Shown here piece after piece: positions 1-7,840 of a stretch of 64,000 nucleotides of DNA. The stretch spans positions 62,001 to 126,000 of the forward strand of contig NZ_CABPSH010000010.1 of NCBI RefSeq assembly GCF_902459725.1, in the 5' to 3' direction. Below the pieces are notes generated by a model. It made no database searches and was not told where the DNA came from. It was given only the letters and a program-made list of their open reading frames with translations. This DNA is from Pandoraea eparura. Its GTDB lineage: Bacteria; Pseudomonadota; Gammaproteobacteria; Burkholderiales; Burkholderiaceae. Position 1 is the first letter of the stretch; each line of letters begins with the position of its first letter. The position numbers and the translations under genes were made by a program.

Positions 1-827
1 CGTACATCAAGGACAAGCGCGCTCCTGACCTGCGTAAGCCGGTTCGCCGCATGATCGGCGAGCGCATCGGCGGCGACATGTCGGCGGGCGAGCGCGAGAT
101 GGCGAACCTCACGTTCGAAATGGAAGACCAGATCGACATGCTTGATCGTCGCTTGGAATGGATGGCAGCTCAAGCGCTGGCAGGCGGCTCCGTGACGATC
201 GCGGGTGATGGCTTCCCGACGGTCGTGGTCGACTTCGGGCGCGACGCTGAGCTGACGACGGCGCTGACGGGCACTGCCAAGTGGACGGCGGCCAACGTGG
301 CCGCGAGCAACGCCACACCGTCGACGAACCTCGAGCAGTGGGGCCATCTGATGCTCAAGAAGTCCGGCGGCGTTGCAACCGACCTGATCTTCACGACGAG
401 CGCATGGACGGGTTTCATTGCCGATCCGGTCGTGAAGGCTGCGATCTGGTATCCGGGCAATGGTGGTCAAGGGAACAACATCAACGTCGGCGCGCAGATC
501 CAGCGCGGCGCGCAGTACAAGGGCCACTGGGGTCAGTATGACCTGTGGGTCTACAACGACTGGTACGTCGACGACAACAACGTCGAACAGCCAATGCTGA
601 CGGACGGCACGGTGATCATGTCGGGTGCGGACCTGATGGGCACGCGTGCTTTCGGCACGGTGCTCGATCCCGCGTTCAACTATCAGGCGTTGCCGTATGC
701 GCCGAAGACCTGGGTGTCGGAAGACCCGGCCCAGCGCTTCCTGATGATGCAGTCGTCGCCGATCGTGATCCCGAGCCGCGTCAACGCGTGCTTCGCCGCG
801 ACGGTCTGTGACCCGGTGGTGAGCTAA
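1..827 (+). CDS. Phage major capsid protein E (5' end cut by window)
   Basis: The reading frame is open from base 3, so the first 16 visible residues (starting YIKDKRAPDLRKPVRR) precede the first Met at 51 and the true start lies outside the window. About 274 residues are seen. The order of conserved pieces (a basic 'R-GE-IGG-MS-E-E' segment near the start, a central 'F-PVV-F' segment, and a C-terminal 'K-W-SEDP--R-L--QS-P--IP-R-NA' segment) matches the major capsid protein E family of lambda-like heads. It forms the hexamers and pentamers of the procapsid. The stop codon overlaps the next start (TAATG). Family call is confident; the missing N-terminus prevents a length comparison. Confidence 0.88.
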   Translation, partial: YIKDKRAPDLRKPVRRMIGERIGGDMSAGEREMANLTFEMEDQIDMLDRRLEWMAAQALAGGSVTIAGDGFPTVVVDFGRDAELTTALTGTAKWTAANVAASNATPSTNLEQWGHLMLKKSGGVATDLIFTTSAWTGFIADPVVKAAIWYPGNGGQGNNINVGAQIQRGAQYKGHWGQYDLWVYNDWYVDDNNVEQPMLTDGTVIMSGADLMGTRAFGTVLDPAFNYQALPYAPKTWVSEDPAQRFLMMQSSPIVIPSRVNACFAATVCDPVVS

Positions 828-1054
828 TGGCCGCGCCCGAAAAGGGCGGTTCGCGCGCGACCGTAGCGCGAGGCCGCACGATCACCATCGACGGCAAGCA
901 GGTTGGCCCCGGCGAAGAGGTCTCTTTACCGCCGGCCGAAATCGCCCAACTCCGGAAGGCAGGGTTTCTGACGACGCCCGGTGAAGCTGAACTTCCGCGC
1001 GGTGACGGTCCCGTCTTTTCGCCGTCAGAAGGTCCGACGGTCAAGGTGGCATAA
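827..1054 (+). CDS. Small phage head-region protein, unrecognised
   Basis: This 75-residue protein starts at the ATG that overlaps the capsid stop codon and ends 3 bases before the next gene, so it is translationally embedded in the head operon. It is hydrophilic, has a basic N-terminus and a central segment (GPGEEVSLPPAEIAQLRKAG) that reads like a short helix-forming module. I see no catalytic motif. Its place between the major capsid gene and the head-tail joining gene suggests a head decoration or completion role, or a small accessory protein often found here in Burkholderia phages. Function is not known from the sequence. Confidence 0.7.
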   Translation: MAAPEKGGSRATVARGRTITIDGKQVGPGEEVSLPPAEIAQLRKAGFLTTPGEAELPRGDGPVFSPSEGPTVKVA

Positions 1055-1057
1055 GAG

Positions 1058-1402
1058 ATGGACTGGGACGACGTCGTCGACGCGAAGATTCTCGGGCCTC
1101 TCCAGAAGGAATTCGGCACGGAGATCACGTATCAAGCAGCGGTTGGCGCATCGTTCCCGATCACCGGGATCTACGACAAGGCGTTTTTCGGCGTTGATCC
1201 AACGTCGGGGGAATCGGTTGTCACGAATCAGCCGACGATCGGTGTGCAGCTTTCGCAGTTCTCCGGCCAGATGCTGCCGCTTCAAGGCGACCAACTTCTG
1301 ATCAACAAGACGGGCGAGCAGTGGGAAGTTCGGGAGGTACATCCAGACGGCCACGGCGCAGCCCGGTTGATGCTCAACGTACCAGGCCAAACCGATGTCT
1401 GA
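1058..1402 (+). CDS. Head-tail joining protein, lambda gpFII-like
   Basis: The 114-residue protein resembles the lambda FII / phage head-tail attachment family: a short acidic N-terminal helix (MDWDDVVDAKILGPLQKEFG) followed by a beta-rich domain ending in 'W-VREVHPDGHGAARLML'. Such proteins form the ring that closes the filled head and provides the tail docking surface. The position, directly after capsid and before the tail terminator-like gene, is the usual one. It overlaps the next gene by 8 bases. The assignment rests on size, fold-like pattern and gene order rather than a single diagnostic motif. Confidence 0.7.
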   Translation: MDWDDVVDAKILGPLQKEFGTEITYQAAVGASFPITGIYDKAFFGVDPTSGESVVTNQPTIGVQLSQFSGQMLPLQGDQLLINKTGEQWEVREVHPDGHGAARLMLNVPGQTDV

Positions 1403-1997
1403 TCAGACTGCACGCGCGGAATTCCGCGCTGCGCTGCTGTCCGTTCTCGGCATGCTGCAGGGCGTCAAGCTGCAATCGCCGGGCGACTGGAATTTGCCGG
1501 CAGCGAAGCTGCCTTCCATCAAGGTGAGGTATGGCGGTGAAGAAAAGCAGTCGCTCGGTAATAGCGGCCAGACTGCCTTCACCACGACAAGCATCTTCGA
1601 GATCCGCGTTGAGGTATCGGCAGCGTCTGGTCCGGCGGCGCTTCTCGCGCTCGAAGGTCTGCAGGCTGACATTGAGGCAGCGATCTTCAAGAGCGTGCCA
1701 CTGCGCAAACTCGCACAGGACTTCCCGTTTGTGCGGATTCAAACGGACGTGAGCGCCGAAGGCGAGACACACATAGGCGGAATGCTCGTTTCGATTGGCG
1801 TGCAGATGTACGAGACGTTCTATCCGGACGTTACCGCACAACTCACGGAAATCGATCTGACGGCAGATCTGATCAACGTCTTCGATTCGGCAGAGACCTA
1901 CCCGAATCCTCCTTTCCCTGACGCAGTTACGCCGGCCCCTCGCACCGAAGGCCCCGATGGACGGGCTGAAGGCTTCGTCAAAGCAACATTCTCTTAA
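1395..1997 (+). CDS. Probable tail completion/terminator protein
   Basis: This is a 200-residue soluble protein. Its N-terminal part has alternating hydrophobic segments (for example FEIRVEVSA and FVRIQTDVS) typical of tail terminator or minor tail proteins of the gpU/gpZ type, and the C-terminal 50 residues are proline- and acid-rich. It lies between the head-tail joining gene and the DUF2635/sheath pair, where the head completion-tail terminator gene is expected in Mu-like and lambda-like clusters. It would cap the growing tail tube and connect it to the head. No unique motif is visible, so the call depends strongly on gene order. Confidence 0.55.
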   Translation: MSDQTARAEFRAALLSVLGMLQGVKLQSPGDWNLPAAKLPSIKVRYGGEEKQSLGNSGQTAFTTTSIFEIRVEVSAASGPAALLALEGLQADIEAAIFKSVPLRKLAQDFPFVRIQTDVSAEGETHIGGMLVSIGVQMYETFYPDVTAQLTEIDLTADLINVFDSAETYPNPPFPDAVTPAPRTEGPDGRAEGFVKATFS

Positions 1998-2007
1998 GAG
2001 GTGACGA

Positions 2008-2187
2008 ATGATCGTCAAACCTGCGCCGGGCCTCAAAGTGCGGCATCCGGTAACGAAACAGTTTCTTCCGCCCGAAGGCATCGAAGTGCCGGACGGCGAT
2101 ATTTTCTGGACGCGCGTAGCGAACGACGGTGACGTCGTTATCGAGGCGCCCGCAACCGCAACGAAGAAGGCCGGGGGTAACGCGTAA
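2008..2187 (+). CDS. DUF2635 family phage protein (short gene)
   Basis: A 59-residue protein begins at the ATG at 2008, preceded by AAGAGGTGACGA, a good ribosome binding site. The sequence has the DUF2635 pattern: 'VKPAPGLKVRHPVTKQFLP' followed by 'G-EVPDGDIFWTRVANDGDVV'. Genes of this family sit immediately before the sheath gene in Mu-like phages (Mu gp38 region), exactly as here; its stop overlaps the sheath start by one base. The role is unknown, probably in tail assembly or as a baseplate/sheath accessory. High confidence in the family despite the small size. Confidence 0.85.
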   Translation: MIVKPAPGLKVRHPVTKQFLPPEGIEVPDGDIFWTRVANDGDVVIEAPATATKKAGGNA

Positions 2188-3677
2188 TGACCGTACCGTT
2201 CAAACAGATCCCGCAGAACCTGCGCACGCCGCTGTTCTTCGCCGAGATCGATAGCTCGCATGCCAACTCAGCGGTTGCGAATCAGCGCGGGCTGCTGATC
2301 GGCCCGATGACGACCGGCGCGGCTGCTCAGGATGTGCCGCTGCTCTCCGCTGGAACAGGCGACGCAAACACGCAGTTCGGTGCGAATTCTGTGCTCGCGC
2401 TGATGGTGGGGGCATATCGACAGAACGATACGTTCGGTGAGTTGTGGACCCTCCCGTTGGCTGATGCCGCTGGCGCCACGGCCGCAAGCGGCTCGATCGG
2501 CGTTACAGGCGCGCCGACGGCGAATGGAACGGTGGCGCTGTATATTGCCGGGCAGTTGGTCTCTGTTGCTGTCGCTGCGGGTCAGACGACGGCACAGGTT
2601 GCCACTGCCATCGGTGGAGCGATCAATGCAATTCCTGGCATGCCGGTGACCGCGGCAGTCACGACCAGCACGATCGACCTGACGGCGGATAACAAGGGGC
2701 TAGTCGGCAACGACATCGACATTCGTTTCAACTACCAGGGTGCGGCGAATGGCGAAGTGTTCCCGACTGGGTTTGCTGCGACGATCACGGCGATGACCGG
2801 CGGCGCGACAAACCCGACGCTGACGACGGCGCTCGGCAATCTGCTCGACATGCCGTTTGACTTCATCGCGTGCGCGTTCACGGACACGACCTCGATGGAT
2901 GCGATCAAGGCGTTCCTGAACGATTCGACAGGGCGATGGAGCTGGCAGCAGCAGGTGTTCGGGCACGCGTTCTATGCGTATCGAGCGACATGGGCAAATC
3001 AGACGACGTTTGGCACAGCCCGAAACAACCAGCATGAAACGGTAATGGGCTTCAACGATTCGCCGACGCCGCCGTGGCAATGGGCAGCGGCAATCGCGGC
3101 ACAGACTGCCGTGAGCGTACGCGCAGATCCGGGCATTCCCATGCAGACGGTCGCGCTCACCGGCGTGCTGGCGCCGCCGCTGCAGTCTCGCTTCAACCTG
3201 AGCCAGCGCAACACGCTGCTCTACGACGGCGTCTCAACGTTCACGGTTGCCGATGATGGCACGGTCGCGATCGAAAACCTTATCACGACCTACCAGACGA
3301 ACGCGTCGGGACAGCCGGACAACAGCTATCTCGAAATCGAGACGATGTTCCTGCTGACATATGTGTTGCGCCGCTTGCGCACGATGGTGACGACGAAATA
3401 CGCGCGCGTGAAGCTCGCAGCCGACGGCACGCGCTTCGCGCCGGGTTCCGGCATCGTCACGCCGAAGATCATCAAGGCCGATCAGATCGCGGAGTACCGC
3501 GCGATGGAATACGAAGGCTACGTGCAGGGAAGCGATATCTTCGCGCAGTCGATCATCGTTGAGCAGAACGCATCGAACCCGAATCGCGTCGACGTACTGT
3601 GGCCTGGCACACTGATCAACCAGCTACGCATCTTCGCGCTGCTTGCGCAGTTCCGCCTGTCGACTACGCAGTCCTGA
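2187..3677 (+). CDS. Contractile tail sheath protein, Mu gpL-like
   Basis: The 496-residue protein matches the tail sheath family: the N-terminal 'FKQIPQNLRTPLFFAEID', an insertion domain of Ala/Thr-rich beta strands at about residues 90-200, and a conserved C-terminal domain with 'NLI-TYQTNASGQPDNSYLEIET', 'YVLRRLRTMVTTKYAR' and a final handshake strand 'NRVDVLWPGTLINQLRI'. It forms the outer contractile tube that drives the inner tube through the cell envelope. The length agrees with Mu gpL (495 residues). The start at 2187 overlaps the DUF2635 stop. This gene defines the phage as a myovirus-type. Confidence 0.95.
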   Translation: MTVPFKQIPQNLRTPLFFAEIDSSHANSAVANQRGLLIGPMTTGAAAQDVPLLSAGTGDANTQFGANSVLALMVGAYRQNDTFGELWTLPLADAAGATAASGSIGVTGAPTANGTVALYIAGQLVSVAVAAGQTTAQVATAIGGAINAIPGMPVTAAVTTSTIDLTADNKGLVGNDIDIRFNYQGAANGEVFPTGFAATITAMTGGATNPTLTTALGNLLDMPFDFIACAFTDTTSMDAIKAFLNDSTGRWSWQQQVFGHAFYAYRATWANQTTFGTARNNQHETVMGFNDSPTPPWQWAAAIAAQTAVSVRADPGIPMQTVALTGVLAPPLQSRFNLSQRNTLLYDGVSTFTVADDGTVAIENLITTYQTNASGQPDNSYLEIETMFLLTYVLRRLRTMVTTKYARVKLAADGTRFAPGSGIVTPKIIKADQIAEYRAMEYEGYVQGSDIFAQSIIVEQNASNPNRVDVLWPGTLINQLRIFALLAQFRLSTTQS

Positions 3678-3744
3678 TCTGTCCGTCAAACGCAAAGCGC
3701 TGCCATGTAATCCGGGGCAACGCTGTCATTTCTGGGAGATGTAA

Positions 3745-4119
3745 ATGGCGAACAACACAGGCCTCATTGCCGGTACCGCGTATCTGACGGCGGATGGGGT
3801 GAATTATCAGATAGAAGGCGAACTGAAATATGACGTCGGCAGCGTGACGCGCGAGACGAAGGTCGGTCAAGACACCGTGCACGGCTTCAGCGAAATGCCG
3901 AAGGCGCCGTATATCAGTGCATCAATCCGCGATTCCGGCGGTCTTAGCCTCGCCGCGTTCAACGCGATGCGCAACGTGACGCTTGTGGTCGAGCTTGCGA
4001 ACGGCAAAACGGTCATTGGCCGCAACATGTGGACGGTGGAGGCGCAAGAAGTCGATACGGCCGAGGCGAAGTTCACGTGCCGCTGGGAAGGCCTGCAGAA
4101 CGCGGTCACGGAGCAATAA
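3745..4119 (+). CDS. Phage tail tube protein, Mu gpM-like
   Basis: The 124-residue protein follows the sheath gene after 67 bases and is preceded by GGGAGATGTAA. Its features fit the Mu-type tail tube family: 'GTAYLTADGVNYQIEGELKYDVG', then 'TVHGFSEMPKAPYISASIRD' and a C-terminal 'ANGKTVIGRNMWTVEAQEVDTAEAKFTCRWEG', split here between strands of a beta-barrel. Stacked hexamers of this protein form the inner conduit for DNA. Length is close to Mu gpM (118 residues). The next gene starts 4 bases later. Confidence 0.9.
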   Translation: MANNTGLIAGTAYLTADGVNYQIEGELKYDVGSVTRETKVGQDTVHGFSEMPKAPYISASIRDSGGLSLAAFNAMRNVTLVVELANGKTVIGRNMWTVEAQEVDTAEAKFTCRWEGLQNAVTEQ

Positions 4120-4122
4120 GTG

Positions 4123-4683
4123 ATGAGCGATACGAAAACAATCATTCTCCGCAAGCCGCTGAAGTATGGCAAGGGAGACGCCGAGACAACCGTCTCAGAA
4201 ATCTCGCTTCGCGAGCCGCTCGCAGGCGACTATGAGAAGGCAGAGCAATCCGCAGGCATCTATGGCACGTCGGTCGCGCTGATAGCGCTACTCAGCAGCG
4301 CGCCTGTAGACGTGATCGACCAGATGTATGGCAGTCAGATCGACGAGGCTGAGGATTTCATCGCCTCATTCGGTCACGACGCGGTGCGGAACCCGGCTCG
4401 GAGCTCCGACGAGATCGTCATTCAGCTGACAAAGCCGGTGCAGATCACTCGCGACGACAGCGCGCTGAACATTGCGTCTTTGACGCTGTGCGAGCCGACG
4501 AATCAGCAGAAGCGGAAAGCGGAATCCGCGGGCGGTCCATTCGCCCGCATGGTCGCGCTCATAAGCCTTATCGGCAAGGTTCCGAAAAGCTCGGTGCGCG
4601 CGCTGTCCGCGCGGGACTTCCTCGAGGCGGTGGCGTACTTCAACGGTTTTCAGGTTCGGCGATCACCGGACTCGGACGACTGA
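4123..4683 (+). CDS. Tail assembly chaperone, Mu gp41/P2 gpE-like, internally duplicated
   Basis: The 186-residue protein (ATG at 4123; a GTG three bases earlier is less likely) lies between tube and circularisation genes, where contractile phages encode the chaperone that coats the tape measure. It contains two copies of the same module. Residues about 4-85 have ILRKP, EISLREP, KAEQ, VALIALL and DFIASF; residues about 105-186 have IQLTKP, SLTLCEP, KAES, VALISLI and DFLEAV in the same order. Family members are usually about 100 residues, so the gene appears to have duplicated in tandem. The end of the frame overlaps an alternative frame that encodes a GpE-type tail, see 4647-4850. Confidence 0.82.
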   Translation: MSDTKTIILRKPLKYGKGDAETTVSEISLREPLAGDYEKAEQSAGIYGTSVALIALLSSAPVDVIDQMYGSQIDEAEDFIASFGHDAVRNPARSSDEIVIQLTKPVQITRDDSALNIASLTLCEPTNQQKRKAESAGGPFARMVALISLIGKVPKSSVRALSARDFLEAVAYFNGFQVRRSPDSDD

Positions 4684-4850
4684 TCGCCGAGCAGATCTCG
4701 ATTCCGGAGTGGTGGGACGATCGTCTCACCGAACTGACGCACATGATGCGTTTCGATCCTGACCGGGTCGAGCAGATGACAGAAACCGAGACCCTGCACT
4801 GGCTCGCGAGAGCGCGGCGCTTGGGCAAACGGATTGGAGTTGGCGCATGA
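4647..4850 (+). CDS. GpE-like -1 frameshift extension of tail assembly chaperone
   Basis: In the -1 frame relative to the chaperone gene, an open stretch runs past the chaperone stop and ends at the TGA at 4848-4850. It encodes 'ISIPEWWDDRLTELT' and 'RFDPDRVEQMTETETLHWL' followed by a basic tail, the pattern of GpE family proteins (aromatic-Pro, Met, Trp near the end). No good start codon with a ribosome binding site precedes the conserved part; the only ATG (4743) would give 35 residues. Phage chaperones of this class are commonly extended by ribosomal frameshifting. The likely slip site is GGTTTTC at 4645-4651, where the Phe tRNA on TTT (4648-4650) can re-pair with TTT at 4647-4649. Confidence 0.65.
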   Translation, partial: FSGSAITGLGRLIAEQISIPEWWDDRLTELTHMMRFDPDRVEQMTETETLHWLARARRLGKRIGVGA

Positions 4851-6268
4851 ACATCGGTGGCGGCGCAGGCGCCGTGCTCAGCACCGCCTCGGGCATTTCC
4901 AATCTGGCAAGTTCGCTAGCGGCTCGGCTGGGCGGCTCAGCGCAGTCGTACTTTAAGCAGTTGCGCCCGGCGTCGTATCGCGGCGTGCCGTTCGTGTCTC
5001 TCGGCAGCGAGGCGGCGTTCGGTCGCCGCAACCAGATGCACCAGTATCCGATGCGGGATACGCCATGGATCGAGGATCTCGGCCGCGGCGCGCGGCGCAT
5101 CCGCATGTATGGCTTCGTCGTCGGCGACGACGTCATCGCGCAGCGCGACGTCATGATTGCGGCCGTCGAGACTGCCGGCGACGGTGAGCTGATTCATCCG
5201 ACACTCGGCCGGCTCACCGTCAACCTTGACGGGTTCCGCAGTATCGAGCATTGGGAAAAGGGCCGGTACTTCGAGCTTCACTTCGAATTCATCGAGGCAG
5301 GGCAGCGCACCTACCCGACGGCAGATCCCGCGACAACGCAGTCTGTGCTGAACGCGGTGACAGGACTTAATGTTGCGGCGGCGCTCAATTTCGCGAAGAC
5401 GGCCATGACCGCGATTGCATATGGCGCTGCGGTGTTGGGCACGGTCGTCAATACGGCGCTCGGCTGGTACTTGTACGCCAAAAACATTGTCGGCGACGCG
5501 AGGAACCTGTTTCAGTTGCTGTTTAACCTGCCGGGCGACTTCGGTCGCTTCGCAGGCAGCGCCACGGTGCCGACGTTCAGCAAGTATCCGAGTTCCTCGG
5601 TCCATTCGACGACGACTCAGGCGCTGTTCGAGACCGCCACCGCGGCGCGCGCGAACGTCAGCGCGGCGGCCGATGCAATGGCGACTGCTGCAGCGGCTTT
5701 CGACGCGTCCTCGGTGGATGCCTTCACGGCATCGGTTCGTGGCGTAACCACGGCAGTTCTGGCGGCGACAAGCGATCCGAGCGATTCGATCCGGCTGTTG
5801 TCGGCTCTCTCGACGTTCATTCCTGATGCCGGCACGACCACGTCCGTCATTGGCACGGCGATGGGCGAAATGCAATCAGCGTGCAGCGATCTTTTTCGGC
5901 GCGCTTCGATCGGCGCGGTCGCGCAGGCGTCATCGACGTATCAGCCGACGTCTAGCGACGACGCCATGCGCGTGCGCGATCTGGTCACCGACCTGGTCGA
6001 CGCCGAGATGACTGTTGCCGGCGACAAAGGGGAGGACGAGACCTATGAAGCCTTGTCGGCCCTGCGCGCGGCGGTAGTGGCCGACCTGAACAAGCGCGGT
6101 GCAGGTCTCTCGTCTATCAAGACGTTCGACCTTCCGTCGATGCTGCCGTCGCTCGCGCTCGCCACACGGTTGTATCGCGACCCGACGCGGGCCGACGAAC
6201 TGGTTGCGCAGGCGAATCCAATACACCCTGCATTCATGCCAACGACTTTCAATGCGCTGGCAAAATGA
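4847..6268 (+). CDS. DNA circularisation protein / tail protein, Mu gp43-like
   Basis: The first 170 residues of this 473-residue protein match the DNA circularisation N-terminal family: 'LRPASYRGVPFVSLGSEAAFGRR', 'HQYPMRDTPWIEDLGR-ARRI' and 'GFVVGDDVIAQRD', then 'GELIHPTLGR' and 'FEFIEAG'. The remainder is alanine-rich and probably helical. Mu gp43 belongs to the same family and is needed for tail assembly, so the historical 'circularisation' name may be misleading. The start overlaps the preceding frame (ATGA) and has GGAG 8-9 bases upstream. In Mu this gene follows the tape measure; here it precedes it. Confidence 0.85.
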   Translation: MNIGGGAGAVLSTASGISNLASSLAARLGGSAQSYFKQLRPASYRGVPFVSLGSEAAFGRRNQMHQYPMRDTPWIEDLGRGARRIRMYGFVVGDDVIAQRDVMIAAVETAGDGELIHPTLGRLTVNLDGFRSIEHWEKGRYFELHFEFIEAGQRTYPTADPATTQSVLNAVTGLNVAAALNFAKTAMTAIAYGAAVLGTVVNTALGWYLYAKNIVGDARNLFQLLFNLPGDFGRFAGSATVPTFSKYPSSSVHSTTTQALFETATAARANVSAAADAMATAAAAFDASSVDAFTASVRGVTTAVLAATSDPSDSIRLLSALSTFIPDAGTTTSVIGTAMGEMQSACSDLFRRASIGAVAQASSTYQPTSSDDAMRVRDLVTDLVDAEMTVAGDKGEDETYEALSALRAAVVADLNKRGAGLSSIKTFDLPSMLPSLALATRLYRDPTRADELVAQANPIHPAFMPTTFNALAK

Positions 6269-6283
6269 TTTCCGAGCGGCCCC

Positions 6284-7840
6284 ATGGCAAGCAAAATCTC
6301 GATTGCAATCACCGCTAAGAATCAGGCATCCGGCCCGATCGGGAAGGTGACCAACAGCCTGTCCAAGCTGCAGGCGCAGGCGAATAAGGGGAAACTGAAC
6401 AGTCTCGGCAGTTCGATCGCTGCCGGCTTCAATTCCAACAGCGGCGCGATCTCCGAGATTGCAAGTTTCGTCGGCAAAGCGGGCATCATCGGCGGCATCA
6501 CGGCGCTGACTGTGAAGATCGCGCAGATGGAATCGCAGTGGGCATCGTCGATGCGATCGATGAGCAATCTGGCCCTGCGCAGCGGCCTTTCCACATCAAC
6601 TGCGTACGGCGTGCAATATGCGGGTCGCCTTGCCGGGCTGTCGCCGGAGCAGGCAAACGCCGGCGTTGAACAGGTGCGCCAGACGTACAGCGACGCGCTG
6701 AACAATCGGAATCCGGAGGCGCTCAAGCGGTTTCAGGCCGCTGGCATCTCTACCGATCCGAGCCGGCTGGAATCCATCGAGTCGGTGCTCACGAAGTTGG
6801 CCGCATATGCGGAGACGCTGCGCGGGCAGGGAAAATACGGCGGAGCGCAGAATTTCCTGAATGCCGCCGGCGCGGGATCGCTGGTCGATTTCTTGAGCCG
6901 CGGTCCGGCGCAGGTGTCGGCGGATCTCGCGACGGCCAAGGAATACATCCCTGATGAGCAGGATATCCAGCGCGCTCGCGAGTATGCGGATGCATCTGCC
7001 AAGCTTGGCATCACGTACGACCGGTTGAAGACGACTGTGCTGAGCGGCGTTGAGCCGGCACTCAATTCATTGCTGCAAGGTATCCAGTTCTTCTTCGACG
7101 CCACAAGCGGCCGCAACCGGCCGGCACCGCAACCGAGCGGCGCCAATAGCACTGAGCAGCGTATCTGGGATGGCTTTGAGCGCTTCGGTAATTCGCTGCG
7201 CGGGCGCGGCGCTGTGACTATGGCGCAGTTGAACGAGAAGACGGCTGTTGGTAATGGTGCACAGCTCGAGCAGGCACGGTCCGATGTCCAGTGGTATATG
7301 AATCATGGTCTTTCGCGCGAGCAAGCGATTGGCATGGTCGCAAATTCGAGCCGAGAAAGTGGGCTTGACGATCGTGCGGTGGGCGACAACGGGAAGGCGG
7401 TAGGGCTATTCCAGTGGCATCCTGATCGCCAGGCGATCTATGAGCGCACATTCAAGACGCCACTTGCTTCCGCAAGTCATGAGGAACAGCTTGGCTACTC
7501 TTTGTGGGAGCTTCAGAACAACGAGAGGGCTGCTGGCGACGCCCTAATGGCATCGACGACAGCGCCCGAAGCGGCGGAGAAGGTCTCGTCATTGTACGAG
7601 CGGCCCAAGGATCCGAACGAGGCAAACGTTCGGGCAGGAATCGCTCGCCAGCTTGATGCGCAGCTAGGCCAGGGAACTGGCGAGCCCGGAAAGGTCACGG
7701 TCGAGATCGTCCACAAGAATGCGCCGCCGGGCACGAGCACCAACGTCACATCGTCGCCGAACGTCGACACGCAACTGAAAACGGATCGCCAACATGCACC
7801 TCTCGGCGATCAATACGCCTATTCACCTGGTAGCTTCTGA
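6284..7840 (+). CDS. Short tape measure protein with C-terminal tail lysozyme domain
   Basis: Residues 1-270 of this 518-residue protein look like a tape measure: Ala/Gly/Ser-rich helices, an early hydrophobic segment (AGIIGGITALTVKIAQMES) and 'MRSMSNLALRSGLSTSTAYGVQYAGRLAGLSPEQANAGV' split across helices. Residues about 335-450 match the phage tail lysozyme family: 'GLSREQAIGMVANSSRESGL', a Glu in the ESG motif as probable catalytic acid, 'AVGLFQWHPDRQAIYE' and 'EEQLGYSLWEL'. The protein would set tail length and cut peptidoglycan during injection. At 518 residues it is short for a tape measure, which implies a short tail. It overlaps the hub gene by one base. Confidence 0.75.
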   Translation: MASKISIAITAKNQASGPIGKVTNSLSKLQAQANKGKLNSLGSSIAAGFNSNSGAISEIASFVGKAGIIGGITALTVKIAQMESQWASSMRSMSNLALRSGLSTSTAYGVQYAGRLAGLSPEQANAGVEQVRQTYSDALNNRNPEALKRFQAAGISTDPSRLESIESVLTKLAAYAETLRGQGKYGGAQNFLNAAGAGSLVDFLSRGPAQVSADLATAKEYIPDEQDIQRAREYADASAKLGITYDRLKTTVLSGVEPALNSLLQGIQFFFDATSGRNRPAPQPSGANSTEQRIWDGFERFGNSLRGRGAVTMAQLNEKTAVGNGAQLEQARSDVQWYMNHGLSREQAIGMVANSSRESGLDDRAVGDNGKAVGLFQWHPDRQAIYERTFKTPLASASHEEQLGYSLWELQNNERAAGDALMASTTAPEAAEKVSSLYERPKDPNEANVRAGIARQLDAQLGQGTGEPGKVTVEIVHKNAPPGTSTNVTSSPNVDTQLKTDRQHAPLGDQYAYSPGSF

